From contig JADJTM010000001.1 in the NCBI GenBank assembly GCA_016711205.1, positions 1,426,001 through 1,490,000 of the forward strand: a DNA stretch of 64,000 bases. Direction: 5' to 3'. This DNA comes from Micropruina sp. (GTDB lineage Bacteria > Actinomycetota > Actinomycetes > Propionibacteriales > Propionibacteriaceae). The position numbers and the translations under genes are program-made. Under the pieces are notes generated by a model. That model ran no database searches. It was given only the letters and a program-made list of their open reading frames with translations, and was not told the origin of the DNA. Numbering within the stretch: position 1 is the first letter of the stretch; each line of letters starts with the position of its first letter. Shown piece after piece: positions 15,976 through 28,023 of the stretch.

Positions 15976-17285
15976 CCCACGGTACGGACGAGCGCAGTAC
16001 CGACGAGCGCAGCACCGACGAGCGCAGTACGGACGAGCGCAGTACCGACGAGCGCGAGACAGTCGTTCTGGAGTCCCCCGCCGACGGCGTGCCCGACGTC
16101 ATCACCACGCCCGAAGCGCTCGCGGCGGCAAGCGCGGCCCTGGCCGCCGGCACCGGTCCGGTCGCGATCGACACCGAGCGGGCCCAGGGCTTTCGCTACT
16201 CCGGCCGCGCCTACCTGATTCAGCTGCGCCGCGAAGGCGCCGGCACGGTGCTGCTCGACCCGATCCCCTTCCAGCCCGAGAGTGGCCCGGCGGATCTGTC
16301 GGAACTCGCGGGCCTGCTCGCCGGCGACGAGTGGATTCTGCACGCCGCCACCCAGGATCTGCCCTGCCTGGCCGAGGTGAAGCTGCTACCCACCACGCTG
16401 TTCGACACCGAGTTGGCGGCCCGGCTGGTGGGCCTACCGCGGGTGGCCCTGGGCACCTTGATCGAAGAAGCGTTCGGGCTCACCCTGCGCAAGGAACACT
16501 CCGCCGCCGACTGGTCGCGCCGGCCGCTACCGCCGGATTGGCTGAACTACGCCGCGCTGGACGTCGAACTGCTGATCGAGCTGCGGGCCTGGCTGGTCGA
16601 GAAGCTGGAGGCTGCGGGCAAGATCGAGTGGGCGAGGCAGGAGTTCGCGCACCTGGTCGAGCGGGCGTGTGTGGTGCCGCCGCCCCGGCAGGATCCCTGG
16701 CGCCGCACGTCCGGCCTGCACGCGGTGCACTCGTCCCGTGCCCTGGCGGTGGTGCGCGAGTTCTGGCAGGTGCGCGACGAGCTGGCGTCCGGCATGGACC
16801 GGGCGCCCAGCAAGATCCTGCCCGACCGGGCGATCACCGGGCTGGCGGCCCGGCTGAACAACCCCGAGGTGAAGCGGCTCACCGCGTCCGACCTGTCTGC
16901 GGTGCCCGAGTTCGCGTGGCGCGCACCGGCTCGCTACCGCGCGCGCTGGCTGGCCGCCCTCGACCGGGTCGCCGCCCTGACCCGCGACCAACTGCCGCCC
17001 AGACAACTGGCTCAGGAGGGTCCCCCGCCGACCCGAAACTGGGAGCAGCGCAACCCCGAGGCGGCCGCCCGCTGGGACGCGGTCCGTCCGGCGGTGGTGG
17101 CGTTGGCCGAGCAACTCGAGTTGCCGGTGGAGAACCTGATCAGCCCGGACGCCCTGCGGCGAGTGCTGTGGCAGCCGCCACAGCCGTTGACGGCCGACAG
17201 CCTGCACGTGGCGCTCGCCGCCGAACTGGCGCGCCCCTGGCAGCGGGACCTGGTGATACCGGTGATGCTCACCCAACTGACGTGA
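15972..17285 (+). CDS. rnd: RNase D-like 3'-5' exonuclease with HRDC domain
   Basis: The 437-residue protein has a DEDD exonuclease domain (about 30-200): PVAIDTERAQGF (first Asp/Glu pair), ILHAATQDLPCL, LFDTELAARLVGL and WLNYAALDVELL. An HRDC nucleic-acid-binding domain follows (LAVVREFWQVRDELASGMDR, ILPDRAITGLA), then a helical C-terminus. It trims structured RNA 3' ends in the family. An odd feature is the N-terminus: five tandem TDERS/TDERE pentapeptides (residues 5-29) encoded by a 15-bp repeat. GTG 15972 overlaps the DUF3000 stop. Confidence 0.88.
   Translation: MTHGTDERSTDERSTDERSTDERSTDERETVVLESPADGVPDVITTPEALAAASAALAAGTGPVAIDTERAQGFRYSGRAYLIQLRREGAGTVLLDPIPFQPESGPADLSELAGLLAGDEWILHAATQDLPCLAEVKLLPTTLFDTELAARLVGLPRVALGTLIEEAFGLTLRKEHSAADWSRRPLPPDWLNYAALDVELLIELRAWLVEKLEAAGKIEWARQEFAHLVERACVVPPPRQDPWRRTSGLHAVHSSRALAVVREFWQVRDELASGMDRAPSKILPDRAITGLAARLNNPEVKRLTASDLSAVPEFAWRAPARYRARWLAALDRVAALTRDQLPPRQLAQEGPPPTRNWEQRNPEAAARWDAVRPAVVALAEQLELPVENLISPDALRRVLWQPPQPLTADSLHVALAAELARPWQRDLVIPVMLTQLT
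15982..16058. repeat. 15-bp tandem repeat encoding TDERS pentapeptides
   Basis: Five consecutive copies of a 15-bp unit of the form ACSGACGAGCGCAGY lie in frame at the 5' end of the RNase D-like gene. Because the unit is a multiple of three, copy-number change would lengthen or shorten the protein without shifting its frame. Confidence 0.85.
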
Positions 17286-17348
17286 TTCCGCTCCAGGCGG
17301 CACCGGAGCTCCTTGTCTCAGCGGCACCCGGCGATACTGCGCTCGCCC

Positions 17349-19283
17349 TCAGCTGCGCTGATCGGCCTGGTCGGGAGCCGATTCGTGCTCGGAAACCAGC
17401 ACCGCCTCGGTGGCGTACCGGGCGATGCTCTGGGCGCTGAGACCGAGTTCGTCCAGAATGCCGGCCCGGGTGCCCTGCTCGATGAACCGCTGCGGAATGC
17501 CGAACTCGCGGAGCGTGGCCGACACGCCGGCCAGCCGGCATTCCTGCGCCAGCCGCGAACCGAGACCGCCGGCCAGGCCACCGTCCTCGATGGTGATCAC
17601 CAGTTCATGGGTGCCGGCCAGCCGCATCAGGTCGGCGCTGACCGGCAGCGCCCAGACCGGATCGACCACCTGTACACCGATTCCCTGCTGGGCCAGCCGG
17701 CGTCCGACCTCGACGGCCATGCCGGCGAACTGTCCCCAGCCGACCACGAGCACCTGATTGTCACCCTGCTCGAACAGCACGTCGATGGTGCCGATGGTGC
17801 GCAGGGCCGGCAGCGGTTCGGGCAGCGGATCCTTGCTGAACCGGACGACGCTGGGCGCGTCCCCGATGCCGATGGCGGTGTCGAGGGCCTCGCGCAACCG
17901 CTGCTCGTCACGCGGTGCGGCCAGGTGCAGGCCGGGCACCAGGCCGAGGAGCGAAAGATCCCACATGCCGTGGTGGCTGGGACCGTCCGCACCGGTGATG
18001 CCGGCCCGGTCGAGCACGAAGGTGACGCCTTCGCCGTGCAGGGCGACGTCCATCAGCACCTGGTCGAAGGCTCGGTTGAGAAAGGTGGCGTAGACGGCGA
18101 CGACGGGGTGTAGGCCGGCCCGGGCCAGGCCGGCGGCCGAGGTGACGGCGTGCTGTTCGGCGATGCCAACATCGAAGACCCGGTCGGGAAAGTGCCGCGC
18201 GAAGCGGGCCAGGCCGGTGGGGTGCAGCATGGCGGCGGTGATGGCGACCACCTTGTCGTCGGTCGCGCCGATGCGGGCCAGGTGTTCGCCGAAGGCGTCG
18301 GTCCAGGTACGGGCCGTTGAGGTCGCCAGTGACGCGCCGGTCACCTGATCGATCGGGCCGACGGCGTGAAAGCGGTCCTCTTCGTGCTGTTCGGCGGCCG
18401 CGAAGCCACGGCCCTTCTGGGTGATCGCGTGCACGATGACCGGGCCGCCGTCGAACTGTCTGGCCTGCTCAAGGGCGCGTTCGAGGGCGTCCAGATCGTG
18501 ACCGTCGATCGGCCCGAGGTACTTGATGCCCAGGTCGGAGTACATGCCCTGCGGCGCCAGGACGTCCTTCACGCCGGCCTTGACGCCATGCATCAGGCCG
18601 TAGGTGGGTTCACCGACCAGGGGCGTACGGCTGACCCACCGCTTGATGGTGGTCAGCGCGCGTTCGTAGCGGCGGTCGGTGCGGATGGCCGAGAGCTGCT
18701 GTCCCAGCCCGCTCAGCCTGGTGGCGATGCCGCCGATGGTGGGGGTGTAGGAGCGGCCGTTGTCGTTGACGACGATGACGAGGCGCAGGTCGGGTTCGAC
18801 GGCGATGTTGTTGAGCGCCTCCCAGGTCATGCCGCCGGTGAGGGAACCGTCACCCACGATCGCGACGACGGTGCGGTCGAGGCCCCGCAGCGCGAAACCC
18901 TTGGCCAGGCCCTCCGCCCAGGACAGTGCCGTGGACGCATGGGAACTCTCCACCCAGTCGTGCTCCGACTCGCTCCGGCTCGGGTAGCCGGAGAGCCCGC
19001 CGGGCTGCCTCAGGGTGTCGAAGCGGTGCTGCCGTCCGGTGATGATCTTGTGCACGTAGCTCTGGTGCCCGGTGTCAAAGATCAGCGGATCGTGCGGCGA
19101 GTCGAACACCCGGTGCAGCGCGATGGTCAACTCGACCGCGCCCAGGTTGGGCCCCAGGTGTCCACCGGTACGCGACACCTGGGCGATCAGAAAGGCCCGG
19201 ATCTCCGCAGCCAGAGCGACCAACTCATCTGGGGTGAGATCACGCAGGTCGCGAGGGCAGGTGATGCGTTCGAGCAGCGACAT
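17349..19283 (-). CDS. dxs: 1-deoxy-D-xylulose-5-phosphate synthase
   Basis: The 644-residue transketolase-like enzyme condenses pyruvate with glyceraldehyde-3-phosphate, the first step of the MEP isoprenoid pathway. Visible features are GHLGPNLGAVELTIALH, FDTGHQSYVHKI, the thiamine-diphosphate motif VAIVGDGSLTGGM...NN, HAITQKGRGFAAAE, DVGIAEQHAVTSAAGLA and DRAGITGADGPSHHGMWD. The C-terminal domain is intact. ATG 19283 gives the standard MSLLERI start; no clear Shine-Dalgarno sequence precedes it. It is convergent with the RNase D-like gene. Confidence 0.97.
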   Translation of the reverse strand: MSLLERITCPRDLRDLTPDELVALAAEIRAFLIAQVSRTGGHLGPNLGAVELTIALHRVFDSPHDPLIFDTGHQSYVHKIITGRQHRFDTLRQPGGLSGYPSRSESEHDWVESSHASTALSWAEGLAKGFALRGLDRTVVAIVGDGSLTGGMTWEALNNIAVEPDLRLVIVVNDNGRSYTPTIGGIATRLSGLGQQLSAIRTDRRYERALTTIKRWVSRTPLVGEPTYGLMHGVKAGVKDVLAPQGMYSDLGIKYLGPIDGHDLDALERALEQARQFDGGPVIVHAITQKGRGFAAAEQHEEDRFHAVGPIDQVTGASLATSTARTWTDAFGEHLARIGATDDKVVAITAAMLHPTGLARFARHFPDRVFDVGIAEQHAVTSAAGLARAGLHPVVAVYATFLNRAFDQVLMDVALHGEGVTFVLDRAGITGADGPSHHGMWDLSLLGLVPGLHLAAPRDEQRLREALDTAIGIGDAPSVVRFSKDPLPEPLPALRTIGTIDVLFEQGDNQVLVVGWGQFAGMAVEVGRRLAQQGIGVQVVDPVWALPVSADLMRLAGTHELVITIEDGGLAGGLGSRLAQECRLAGVSATLREFGIPQRFIEQGTRAGILDELGLSAQSIARYATEAVLVSEHESAPDQADQRS

Positions 19284-19346
19284 GGGCAGGAGTCTACGTG
19301 GGCACATGATCCGACCGGTCCTGCAGATCGAGCCTGTCGCTGGGGT

Positions 19347-19426
19347 CATTCTGAAATCCTGACACCAGTCGCGACCTCGACCCGCGACACGCCGCGGTCG
19401 GCGCCCACTCTCACGGGTGATCTCAG
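19347..19426. repeat. ~80-bp ATTCTGA-ended element, copy 1
   Basis: Begins ATTCTGAAATCCTGACACCA and ends CACGGGTGATCTCAGAAT. Its left 47 bp are the near-exact reverse complement of 19537-19583, and its right 18 bp are the exact reverse complement of 60967-60984. The ends form imperfect terminal inverted repeats. Confidence 0.8.
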
Positions 19427-19502
19427 AATGTGCGCCGCCCGGCTGCCATGGAACCGGTTGGCAGGGAGTCGCGGACCAGATCGATGCCGGCCAGGGGGCG
19501 GT

Positions 19503-19583
19503 TCTGATTTGACCCGAGCAGGTGGCGGCGGTCCTCGGCGTGTCGCCGGGTGAGGTCGCGACTGGTGTCGGGATTTCAGAATG
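19503..19583. repeat. ~80-bp ATTCTGA-ended element, copy 2
   Basis: Begins TTCTGATTTGACCCGAGC and ends GTGTCGGGATTTCAGAAT. It is in the opposite orientation to copy 1, so copies 1 and 2 form a large inverted pair with a roughly 75-bp centre upstream of dxs. It shares CGGCGTGTCGCCGGGTG with copy 3. Confidence 0.78.
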
Positions 19584-19653
19584 TTCAGGGCGGGACCTCA
19601 CCCCGTGTGGCCGCAACGGCGTCGAGCGTGTCGACTCTCGGCTCGACCAGCCC

Positions 19654-20070
19654 TCAGATCTTGCGCACCCAGTTCTTGCCGCGCAGCGCCTCTTCGACCA
19701 GGGCGACCTCGCGTCGCAACCGCACCAGGGAGGCCTGCTGCTGCTCCCACACCTCCACGGCCTCGGTGACCACCTGCGGCGGTACGAACTCGGCCAAGCT
19801 CACCCGGACGCCCCCCAGCCCGTCGCGACCGGCTTGCACCTGTGCTTCGACGAAGTTGCCGGCGAAGCGGGCCAGCACCACCGGATGGCGCCGCAACAAC
19901 GGGTAACGCCGGTAGTCGGCCGGGCAACAATCGAGCAGGAACTCAGTGGCGGTCACCTGCCAGTCGGGCGCACCCGGCGGACGGACCCGCTCGGGCCACC
20001 CCGGCGGGGTGTAGATGGTGGTCTCTTGCCGCTGCTGCATGGCCCGTTGCCGGTCGGCCAGTGATGCCAT
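19654..20070 (-). CDS. Hypothetical protein with helical C-terminus
   Basis: The 138-residue protein begins MASLADRQRAMQQRQETTIY and has a central Trp/Pro-containing region (PPGWPERVRPPGAPDWQVTA; FLLDCCPADYRRYPLLRRHP). It ends in a helix with heptad-like spacing (VEVWEQQQASLVRLRREVAL). It looks like a conserved actinobacterial hypothetical, but I do not recognise a named domain. The start at ATG 20070 is supported by a GGGGGA stretch just upstream. It lies alone between the repeat pair and the divergently arranged MATE gene region. Confidence 0.65.
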   Translation of the reverse strand: MASLADRQRAMQQRQETTIYTPPGWPERVRPPGAPDWQVTATEFLLDCCPADYRRYPLLRRHPVVLARFAGNFVEAQVQAGRDGLGGVRVSLAEFVPPQVVTEAVEVWEQQQASLVRLRREVALVEEALRGKNWVRKI

Positions 20071-20167
20071 CGTTCCCCCTGTTGCCTCGAACGTGTGTTC
20101 GATTCTAGCGTCCATGGTGGCAACCGTCGACCTAGCGATCCTCTGTCGCCTGCAACGGGCGCTGCCA

Positions 20168-21505
20168 TCAACCCAGACCCGTGACCAGCCAGGCGTCCCC
20201 ACGCTCGCGCCACCACAACATGAACCCGCGGATCACCATGAACGCCGTGAAGCCGATCCACAACGCGGCGGTGGCCGCCACGGGTCCTTGTGCCACCAAC
20301 CAGTCGGCGTTGACTCGCAGCGCCGCGACCACCGGCAGATAGCCGATCAGCACCACCGTCATGCCGAAGGCGAGCCAGCGTCCGTCGCCGGCGCCGATCA
20401 GCACCCCGTCCAGCACGAACACGTAGCCGGCGACCGGTTGGCCGATGCCCACCACCACCAGTGCAGCGACCACGGCGGCCCGGACGGCGGGGTCACTGCT
20501 GAACAGCGGCGCGACCAGGGGTCCCGAGACGGCCACCAAGAGGCCCATCACCGCCCCGCCGACGACTCCCCAGCGCACCATCACCCGAGTCGCTTCGCGC
20601 ACCCCGGCCACGTCTTCGGCACCGAGCCCCTTGCCGGTGAGCGCTTGACCGGCGATGGCGAGGGCGTCCAGGGCGAAGGCGAGCAGCGTCCAGATGGTGA
20701 AGGCGACCTGATTCGCGGCCAGCGGCACCTCGCCCAGCCCGGCCGCAACCCAGGTGGTCAGCAGCAGGACGGCCCGCAGCGCCAGCGTCCGGACGATCAG
20801 CGGCACGCCGATCACGGCCGCCGCCAGCGCCCCGGCCGGATGCAGCCGCAGCCTGGAACCGGAGCGGCGCACCCGGACCAACCACACCCACACCAGCGCG
20901 AACGCCATGGCGTACTGGGTCGTCACCGTGCCCCAGGCCGAGCCGGCGATGCCCCAGCCGAGGCCGTAGACCAGCGCAACGTTCAGCACCGCGTTCAGGG
21001 TGAAGCCGATCAACGACACGGTCAGCGGCGTGCGGGTGTCCTGCACGCCACGCAGCGCGCCCGTGACCGCCATCATGGTGAGCATCGCCGGCACCCCGAT
21101 CGCCGAGACGCGCAGATAGATCACCGCCTGGTGCAACACCTCACCGGTGGCGCCCAGCCCGGCACACATCCACTCGGCACCGAACCCGACCGCCACCGCG
21201 GCCAGCACCCCGAGCACGATCGCGAGCACCGTGCCGTCCACACCCGAGGCCACCACCTTGTCGTGCGCGCCGGCGCCCAGTGCGCGAGCCACGCTGGCCG
21301 TCGTGCCGTACGCGAGAAACACGAAGACGCCCGCGGCCGTGGCCAGCACCGATCCGGCTATGCCGAGCCCGGCGAGTTGCGGGGTGCCCAGATGCCCGAC
21401 GATCGCGGAGTCGACCAGCAGAAACAGCGGCTCGGCGACCAACGCGAAGAAGGCCGGCACGGCGAGCTGCAGGATCTGCCGGTTCAGGCTTCGGTCGCTG
21501 GGCAT
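20168..21505 (-). CDS. MATE family (DinF-type) efflux transporter
   Basis: The 445-residue membrane protein has twelve hydrophobic segments in two homologous halves, typical of MATE drug/organic-cation antiporters. Landmarks are LAVPAFFALVAEPLFLLVDS near residue 15, AIVGHLGTPQLAGLGIAGSV, the mid-protein ANQVAFTIWTLLAFALDALA, and GYVFVLDGVLIGAGDGRWLA near the C-terminus. The pattern is closest to DinF/NorM-like members. The substrate cannot be read from sequence. The start is ATG 21505; a GTG at 21523 would add six residues. It is transcribed separately from the acnA operon. Confidence 0.92.
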   Translation of the reverse strand: MPSDRSLNRQILQLAVPAFFALVAEPLFLLVDSAIVGHLGTPQLAGLGIAGSVLATAAGVFVFLAYGTTASVARALGAGAHDKVVASGVDGTVLAIVLGVLAAVAVGFGAEWMCAGLGATGEVLHQAVIYLRVSAIGVPAMLTMMAVTGALRGVQDTRTPLTVSLIGFTLNAVLNVALVYGLGWGIAGSAWGTVTTQYAMAFALVWVWLVRVRRSGSRLRLHPAGALAAAVIGVPLIVRTLALRAVLLLTTWVAAGLGEVPLAANQVAFTIWTLLAFALDALAIAGQALTGKGLGAEDVAGVREATRVMVRWGVVGGAVMGLLVAVSGPLVAPLFSSDPAVRAAVVAALVVVGIGQPVAGYVFVLDGVLIGAGDGRWLAFGMTVVLIGYLPVVAALRVNADWLVAQGPVAATAALWIGFTAFMVIRGFMLWWRERGDAWLVTGLG

Positions 21506-21634
21506 GGGTTCTTGATATCGCACCCCCGACGCCCCTCAGGACCACGACCGGATGCCGGTTTTGGGCGGCACTGACCAGTTCGGGCACCACTGCCGCTTCG
21601 TAGAGCTGCACTGGATCGACTACTGATCAGTGGT

Positions 21635-21654
21635 ACCCGATCACGTGATCGGGT
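21635..21654. promoter_or_regulatory. Perfect 20-bp palindrome between the acnA operon and the MATE gene
   Basis: ACCCGATCACGTGATCGGGT is fully self-complementary. It starts 18 bp past the stop of the acnA-linked membrane gene and about 130 bp before the MATE start. It could fold into an 8-bp stem with an ACGT loop as a terminator, or be an operator for the MATE gene. Confidence 0.5.
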
Positions 21655-21672
21655 GGTCCGGTCGTGGGATGG

Positions 21673-22332
21673 TCAGCCTGCGAACGCGTACCACCAGACC
21701 ACGACGCCGACCCCGATCACCGCGAGGGCCAGCAACGTCCAGCGCTGCCAACGTGGGATCGCGACCCGTCCGAACGGTGAGCTGGCGATCGCCGCCGCCG
21801 GTGGCAGCAGCACCAGCGCCGCCCACCACCACCAGTCGCCGACCGCGGCCAGCACCATCAGCGGCGAAAACCCGGCCAGGTACGCGACCCAGAACCAGAT
21901 GCCCAGGCCGCCGATCGCGGACGCGGGCAACAGCGCGACCAGATAGCCGGCCATGCCGATCAGCACCATGCCCCCGAAGGTGCAGGTGCCGTCATCGCTC
22001 GGACACAGAGCGGGCACGAGCGCCGCACCCAGGGCCAATGCGAGTCCCGCGCCGACCAGCGCGGCGAGGGCCGCCAGCATCGACCACGCCACCCGCTCGG
22101 CCAGCTCAGCGCCGACACCGCCCCGCGCGACCCGCGATCGAGCGGACGTCCTGCCGCCCTTCGCCGCGGCAGGCGGCTGCGCAGTGGGCGACGGACGGTC
22201 GCTGCCCCCGCTCGCTGGACGCGCCGTACCCGGCGGGGCCGCTGCCGGCGCCGAGGCCGATGCCGTCTTCGCCCGGGCGGCGATCTCTCGCTCGCGCCGG
22301 GCGCGTTCGGCCCTGGTCAGGCGTTTCGCCAA
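21673..22332 (-). CDS. Membrane protein linked to acnA
   Basis: The 219-residue protein starts with a basic helix (RLTRAERARREREIAARAK) and an Ala/Pro/Ser linker to about residue 75. Five hydrophobic segments follow, including AWSMLAALAALVGAGLALAL, MVLIGMAGYLVALLPASAIG and LLALAVIGVGVVVWWYAF. A CPSDDGTC loop holds two Cys that could form a disulfide. The start codon is TTG at 22332, one base after the acnA TGA, which implies translational coupling. No family with known function recognised. Confidence 0.72.
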   Translation of the reverse strand: MAKRLTRAERARREREIAARAKTASASAPAAAPPGTARPASGGSDRPSPTAQPPAAAKGGRTSARSRVARGGVGAELAERVAWSMLAALAALVGAGLALALGAALVPALCPSDDGTCTFGGMVLIGMAGYLVALLPASAIGGLGIWFWVAYLAGFSPLMVLAAVGDWWWWAALVLLPPAAAIASSPFGRVAIPRWQRWTLLALAVIGVGVVVWWYAFAG

Positions 22333-22333
22333 C

Positions 22334-25102
<2,769 letters not shown>

Positions 25103-25131
25103 GTCGTCCTCCTGCTGCTCGCCCGGCAAAC

Positions 25132-25149
25132 TATCTCGACATCGAGATA
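25132..25149. promoter_or_regulatory. acnA operator (TATCTCGA-CA-TCGAGATA palindrome)
   Basis: A perfect 8-bp inverted repeat with a 2-bp spacer lies 30-47 bp upstream of the acnA ATG. A further half-site TATCTC follows at 25151-25156. On the minus strand the sequence contains a TATTAT -10 candidate next to the palindrome. A transcription factor site controlling acnA is likely; I do not assign the regulator. Confidence 0.65.
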
Positions 25150-25156
25150 ATATCTC

Positions 25157-25498
25157 ATCGCCCGCGGAGAGCGGTCACCGACCGGCGCCACCCTCAGCGG
25201 CACAACTCTAGGCGTTCTTCTCGACGTGGCGCCAAGGATCCGTCCCCTGCGATGCATCCTGGCGCAAGGACAACGTGCGCCGCGCCCACGCGCTGATCGC
25301 GCGGGGCTACAGACCGGCGCCGTCCCGTGCAGCACCGATCTCCGCAGCGGTACACGCTGTCACCTACGCTGCACGCTTTCGGGTCACAACACGAAACAGC
25401 CGCACCGAACCGTGTGCCGGGGGTCGGGTGCCCAGCCAGGCGACCGCGGCAACTCTCCGGCAGTCGCTCCCTCGGAGGCGGGACGAAACCCCGAAGCC
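25157..25498. other. Intergenic region between acnA and the collagen-like gene
   Basis: About 340 bp upstream of acnA and downstream of the collagen-like gene's stop. No recognisable gene, RNA or terminator hairpin was found beyond the acnA operator. Confidence 0.45.
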
Positions 25499-28023
25499 TC
25501 AGCCGATCGGGTCCACGATCAGCGGACGACCCGTGCGCACCTGCGCCGGAACGATCTGCCTGGCGACGAGCCCTCCACCGCCCTGGCGGGCGTACCCCAG
25601 GCAGTCGATCGTGACCTGGACGCTGCTCAGCCCGGTCAGGTTCAGGGCCGAGGGTTGGGCCAACTGGAGGGTGAACGTGGTGGCCACGCCCCGTCCCCAG
25701 AACGAGAACGGCGGACCCGGCTCGGCCGGTGACGGGTTGGCCGGAATCTTGGCCCGCAACGGCGAACCTCCGGCACTGAACGCGAAGAGTTCCGAGCGCG
25801 GCAACAGCAATAGGCCGACCACGCCATCACCGCTGCGCCGGTTCATCTGCCAGCTGCCCGAGTGCGTCACCCACAGGTTCGCGCTCTGCGCGGCCGTCGC
25901 ACCGGTCAACTCCAGAGTCATCGCGTTGACCTTCAGCTCGAACATGCGCTGCGGCACCGCGTCCAGTCCGATCGCGAACTCGAGCGAACGACCCTGCGCC
26001 AGGTCGCGCAGCCGATCCGGGTCGGTGATCGTGACGCTGAGCTGGGGATGGATCACGTCGAAGCCGAGTTGGGCGGTGTTCAGCCGGGTGAAGATCTGGT
26101 CCCAGGCCAGCACCTGCACAGCCAGGCCCGACAGGCTGACCAGGCTGGTGCTCGCCCGCAGCGCGGGGCTCAGGGTCGATTCCACGTCCGGGTGCAGAAA
26201 GCCGTGGTCGAAGCGCAGATCCGTGATCCGGTCCAACTGGTAGATCTCCTGTGCCCGCTGGGCCAGGAAGATGTCGTCCAGCACCAGTTCGACGACCGAT
26301 CGGGCCGAGCGGAGCAGCAGCTCGGTGGCCAGCCTCAGCCCGGCCGCATCCGCCGTCCAGTTGGCCAACGCGGCCCGGACCTCGGCGAGTTCGTCCGCCA
26401 GGTTGCTGACCCGCAGCTGGGTGGCCAGCACCCGGCCCAGGGCCTGACGCTGCCGCAACTGGCCGACCATCTTCTCGCGGGTGAGCAGGATCTGCTGCTT
26501 GACCAGCTTGCCGATGGCGTCCTGGCCGGGCAGCGACATCGCGCTCTCCAGGTCGGCCATCACCTTGCCGAAGCTGATGAACGACGTGGCGCCCTCCATC
26601 AGGTCCTTGAACCCGCCGCCCAACTCCTTGATCTCTTCGATGTCCTCGGAGCGCGTGCTGTTCGGGTCGGGGTCCTCCTTCAGCCAGGTGAGCAGTTGCA
26701 TCAGGTCGACCCCGTCGGCCACCCGCTGCAGCGTGGCCAGCCCGCCCGCCACGGACACGATCGCGCCCACGCCGGTGGCCATGCCCGCGATCACGCCGAC
26801 GATCGAGCCGACGTCGGACAGGATGCCGGCGATGCTGAACCGCTCGTTGCGGATGGTTTCGATCTGGCCGGCCAGATCCTCGATCCGCAGGTCGAGGTTG
26901 GCGATCTCGGCGTCGGCGATCCGGACGTCCTGCTCGGCCAGCACCACGTCGGCCTCCGCCTCCTGCTGCCGGTGCCGCAGCTGGCCCTCCATCAGTCCCA
27001 GATGCAGCTTGATCGAGTCGGCGATGGTCTCCAGCTGCACCACCGATACGTACGCCGCGAACGCGTTCTGGACGACGGCGAGATCGTCGCGGAGGTTCGC
27101 CGAGAGTGCGCGGACGTCGGGGCCAGGTCGAGATCGCGGGACAGTCCGGACGGGGTCTGCCGGTTCACGATCCGCTCCTTGACGCTCACCGCCACCGGGT
27201 CCGTCGGGTTGAGCCGTAGCGCCGCCTGCACCTCGGCGAGCGCCGCCAGCTGCGAGGCCGGATCGAAGCGGCGGAACAGGTACATGGCGATCGCGGCCCG
27301 GTGCGCCGCCCACGCGCGCAACGGCTCGGCACCCAGTGCGCTCCACAGCTCATCCTCCGGCACCTGGGCGATGTCGATCACCCCCGGGCGGCCGTCCGAT
27401 CCCGGTCGTCCACGCGCGCCTCGCTGGCCACGCGGACGTCCGGCACCCCCGGCACCCGGAGCCCCGGGCGCTCCACCGTTGCCGCCCGGCGCCCGTCCGA
27501 CCGGGAGCTCGTCCGCGTGGGTGTAGCGCACCGTGAGGGTGCCGCCGGCCTGGCCGTCCCCGCCGTCGCCGCCGGGCCCGCCGTCACCGCCGGGCAGAAT
27601 CTCGGGACGTCCGCCGCCGGGCCCGGGCTCGGTCACGGGACGTCCGCCACCGCCGGGTCTGCCCTCGCCACCGGGTATGGGCTCTGGACGTCCGCCGCCG
27701 CCGGGATGTTCGATGCCGCTCTCACCGGGCTCGCCCGGCGCGCCCGGCTCACCGTCCTGGCCGGGCAGGTTGATCGCCAGCCGGGCGCCCAGCACATCGC
27801 GAGCGAACACGCCGATCGTGGGGCTGCCGGGCACCGTCAGCACGGCGTCATCGGGCACGGTCAGGTCCTCGGCGGCGAGCACGTAGTGATAGCCGAAGGT
27901 GAAGCCCTGCAGCAGCATCGCCCGGGCGCCCAGTACCAGCGTGTCGCCGCCCTGGGCGCCCAACTGGGCGGGCAGGGCTGCGTCCACCGTCAGTTCGTCC
28001 TGAAAGTGCCTGATCGTCGCCAT
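25499..28023 (-). CDS. Collagen-like protein with helical hydrophobic-hairpin core (frameshift near 27120)
   Basis: ATG 28023 follows a perfect AAGGAGG. The product is about 840 residues if one missing base near 27117-27122 is restored. Layout: a small beta-rich head (1-85); a collagen-like Gly-rich stretch (about 88-230; GQDGEPGAPGEPGESG, GGGGRPEPIPGGEGRP); a helical linker; a long charged helix (about 335-395; EGQLRHRQQEAEADVVLAEQ); a hydrophobic segment (about 400-428; SIVGVIAGMATGVGAIVSVA); another long helix (about 500-555; LRQRQALGRVLATQLRVSNL); and a beta-rich C-terminus. No signal peptide is seen. Two amphipathic helices around a hydrophobic hairpin recall ClyA-like helical pore-forming toxins; this is inference only. 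The family is unrecognised. Confidence 0.7.

Noticed and set aside
25499..27346. A separate gene for the C-terminal half of the collagen-like protein
   Set aside because: It has no start codon with a ribosome-binding site, and its sequence continues the N-terminal frame if one base is restored.
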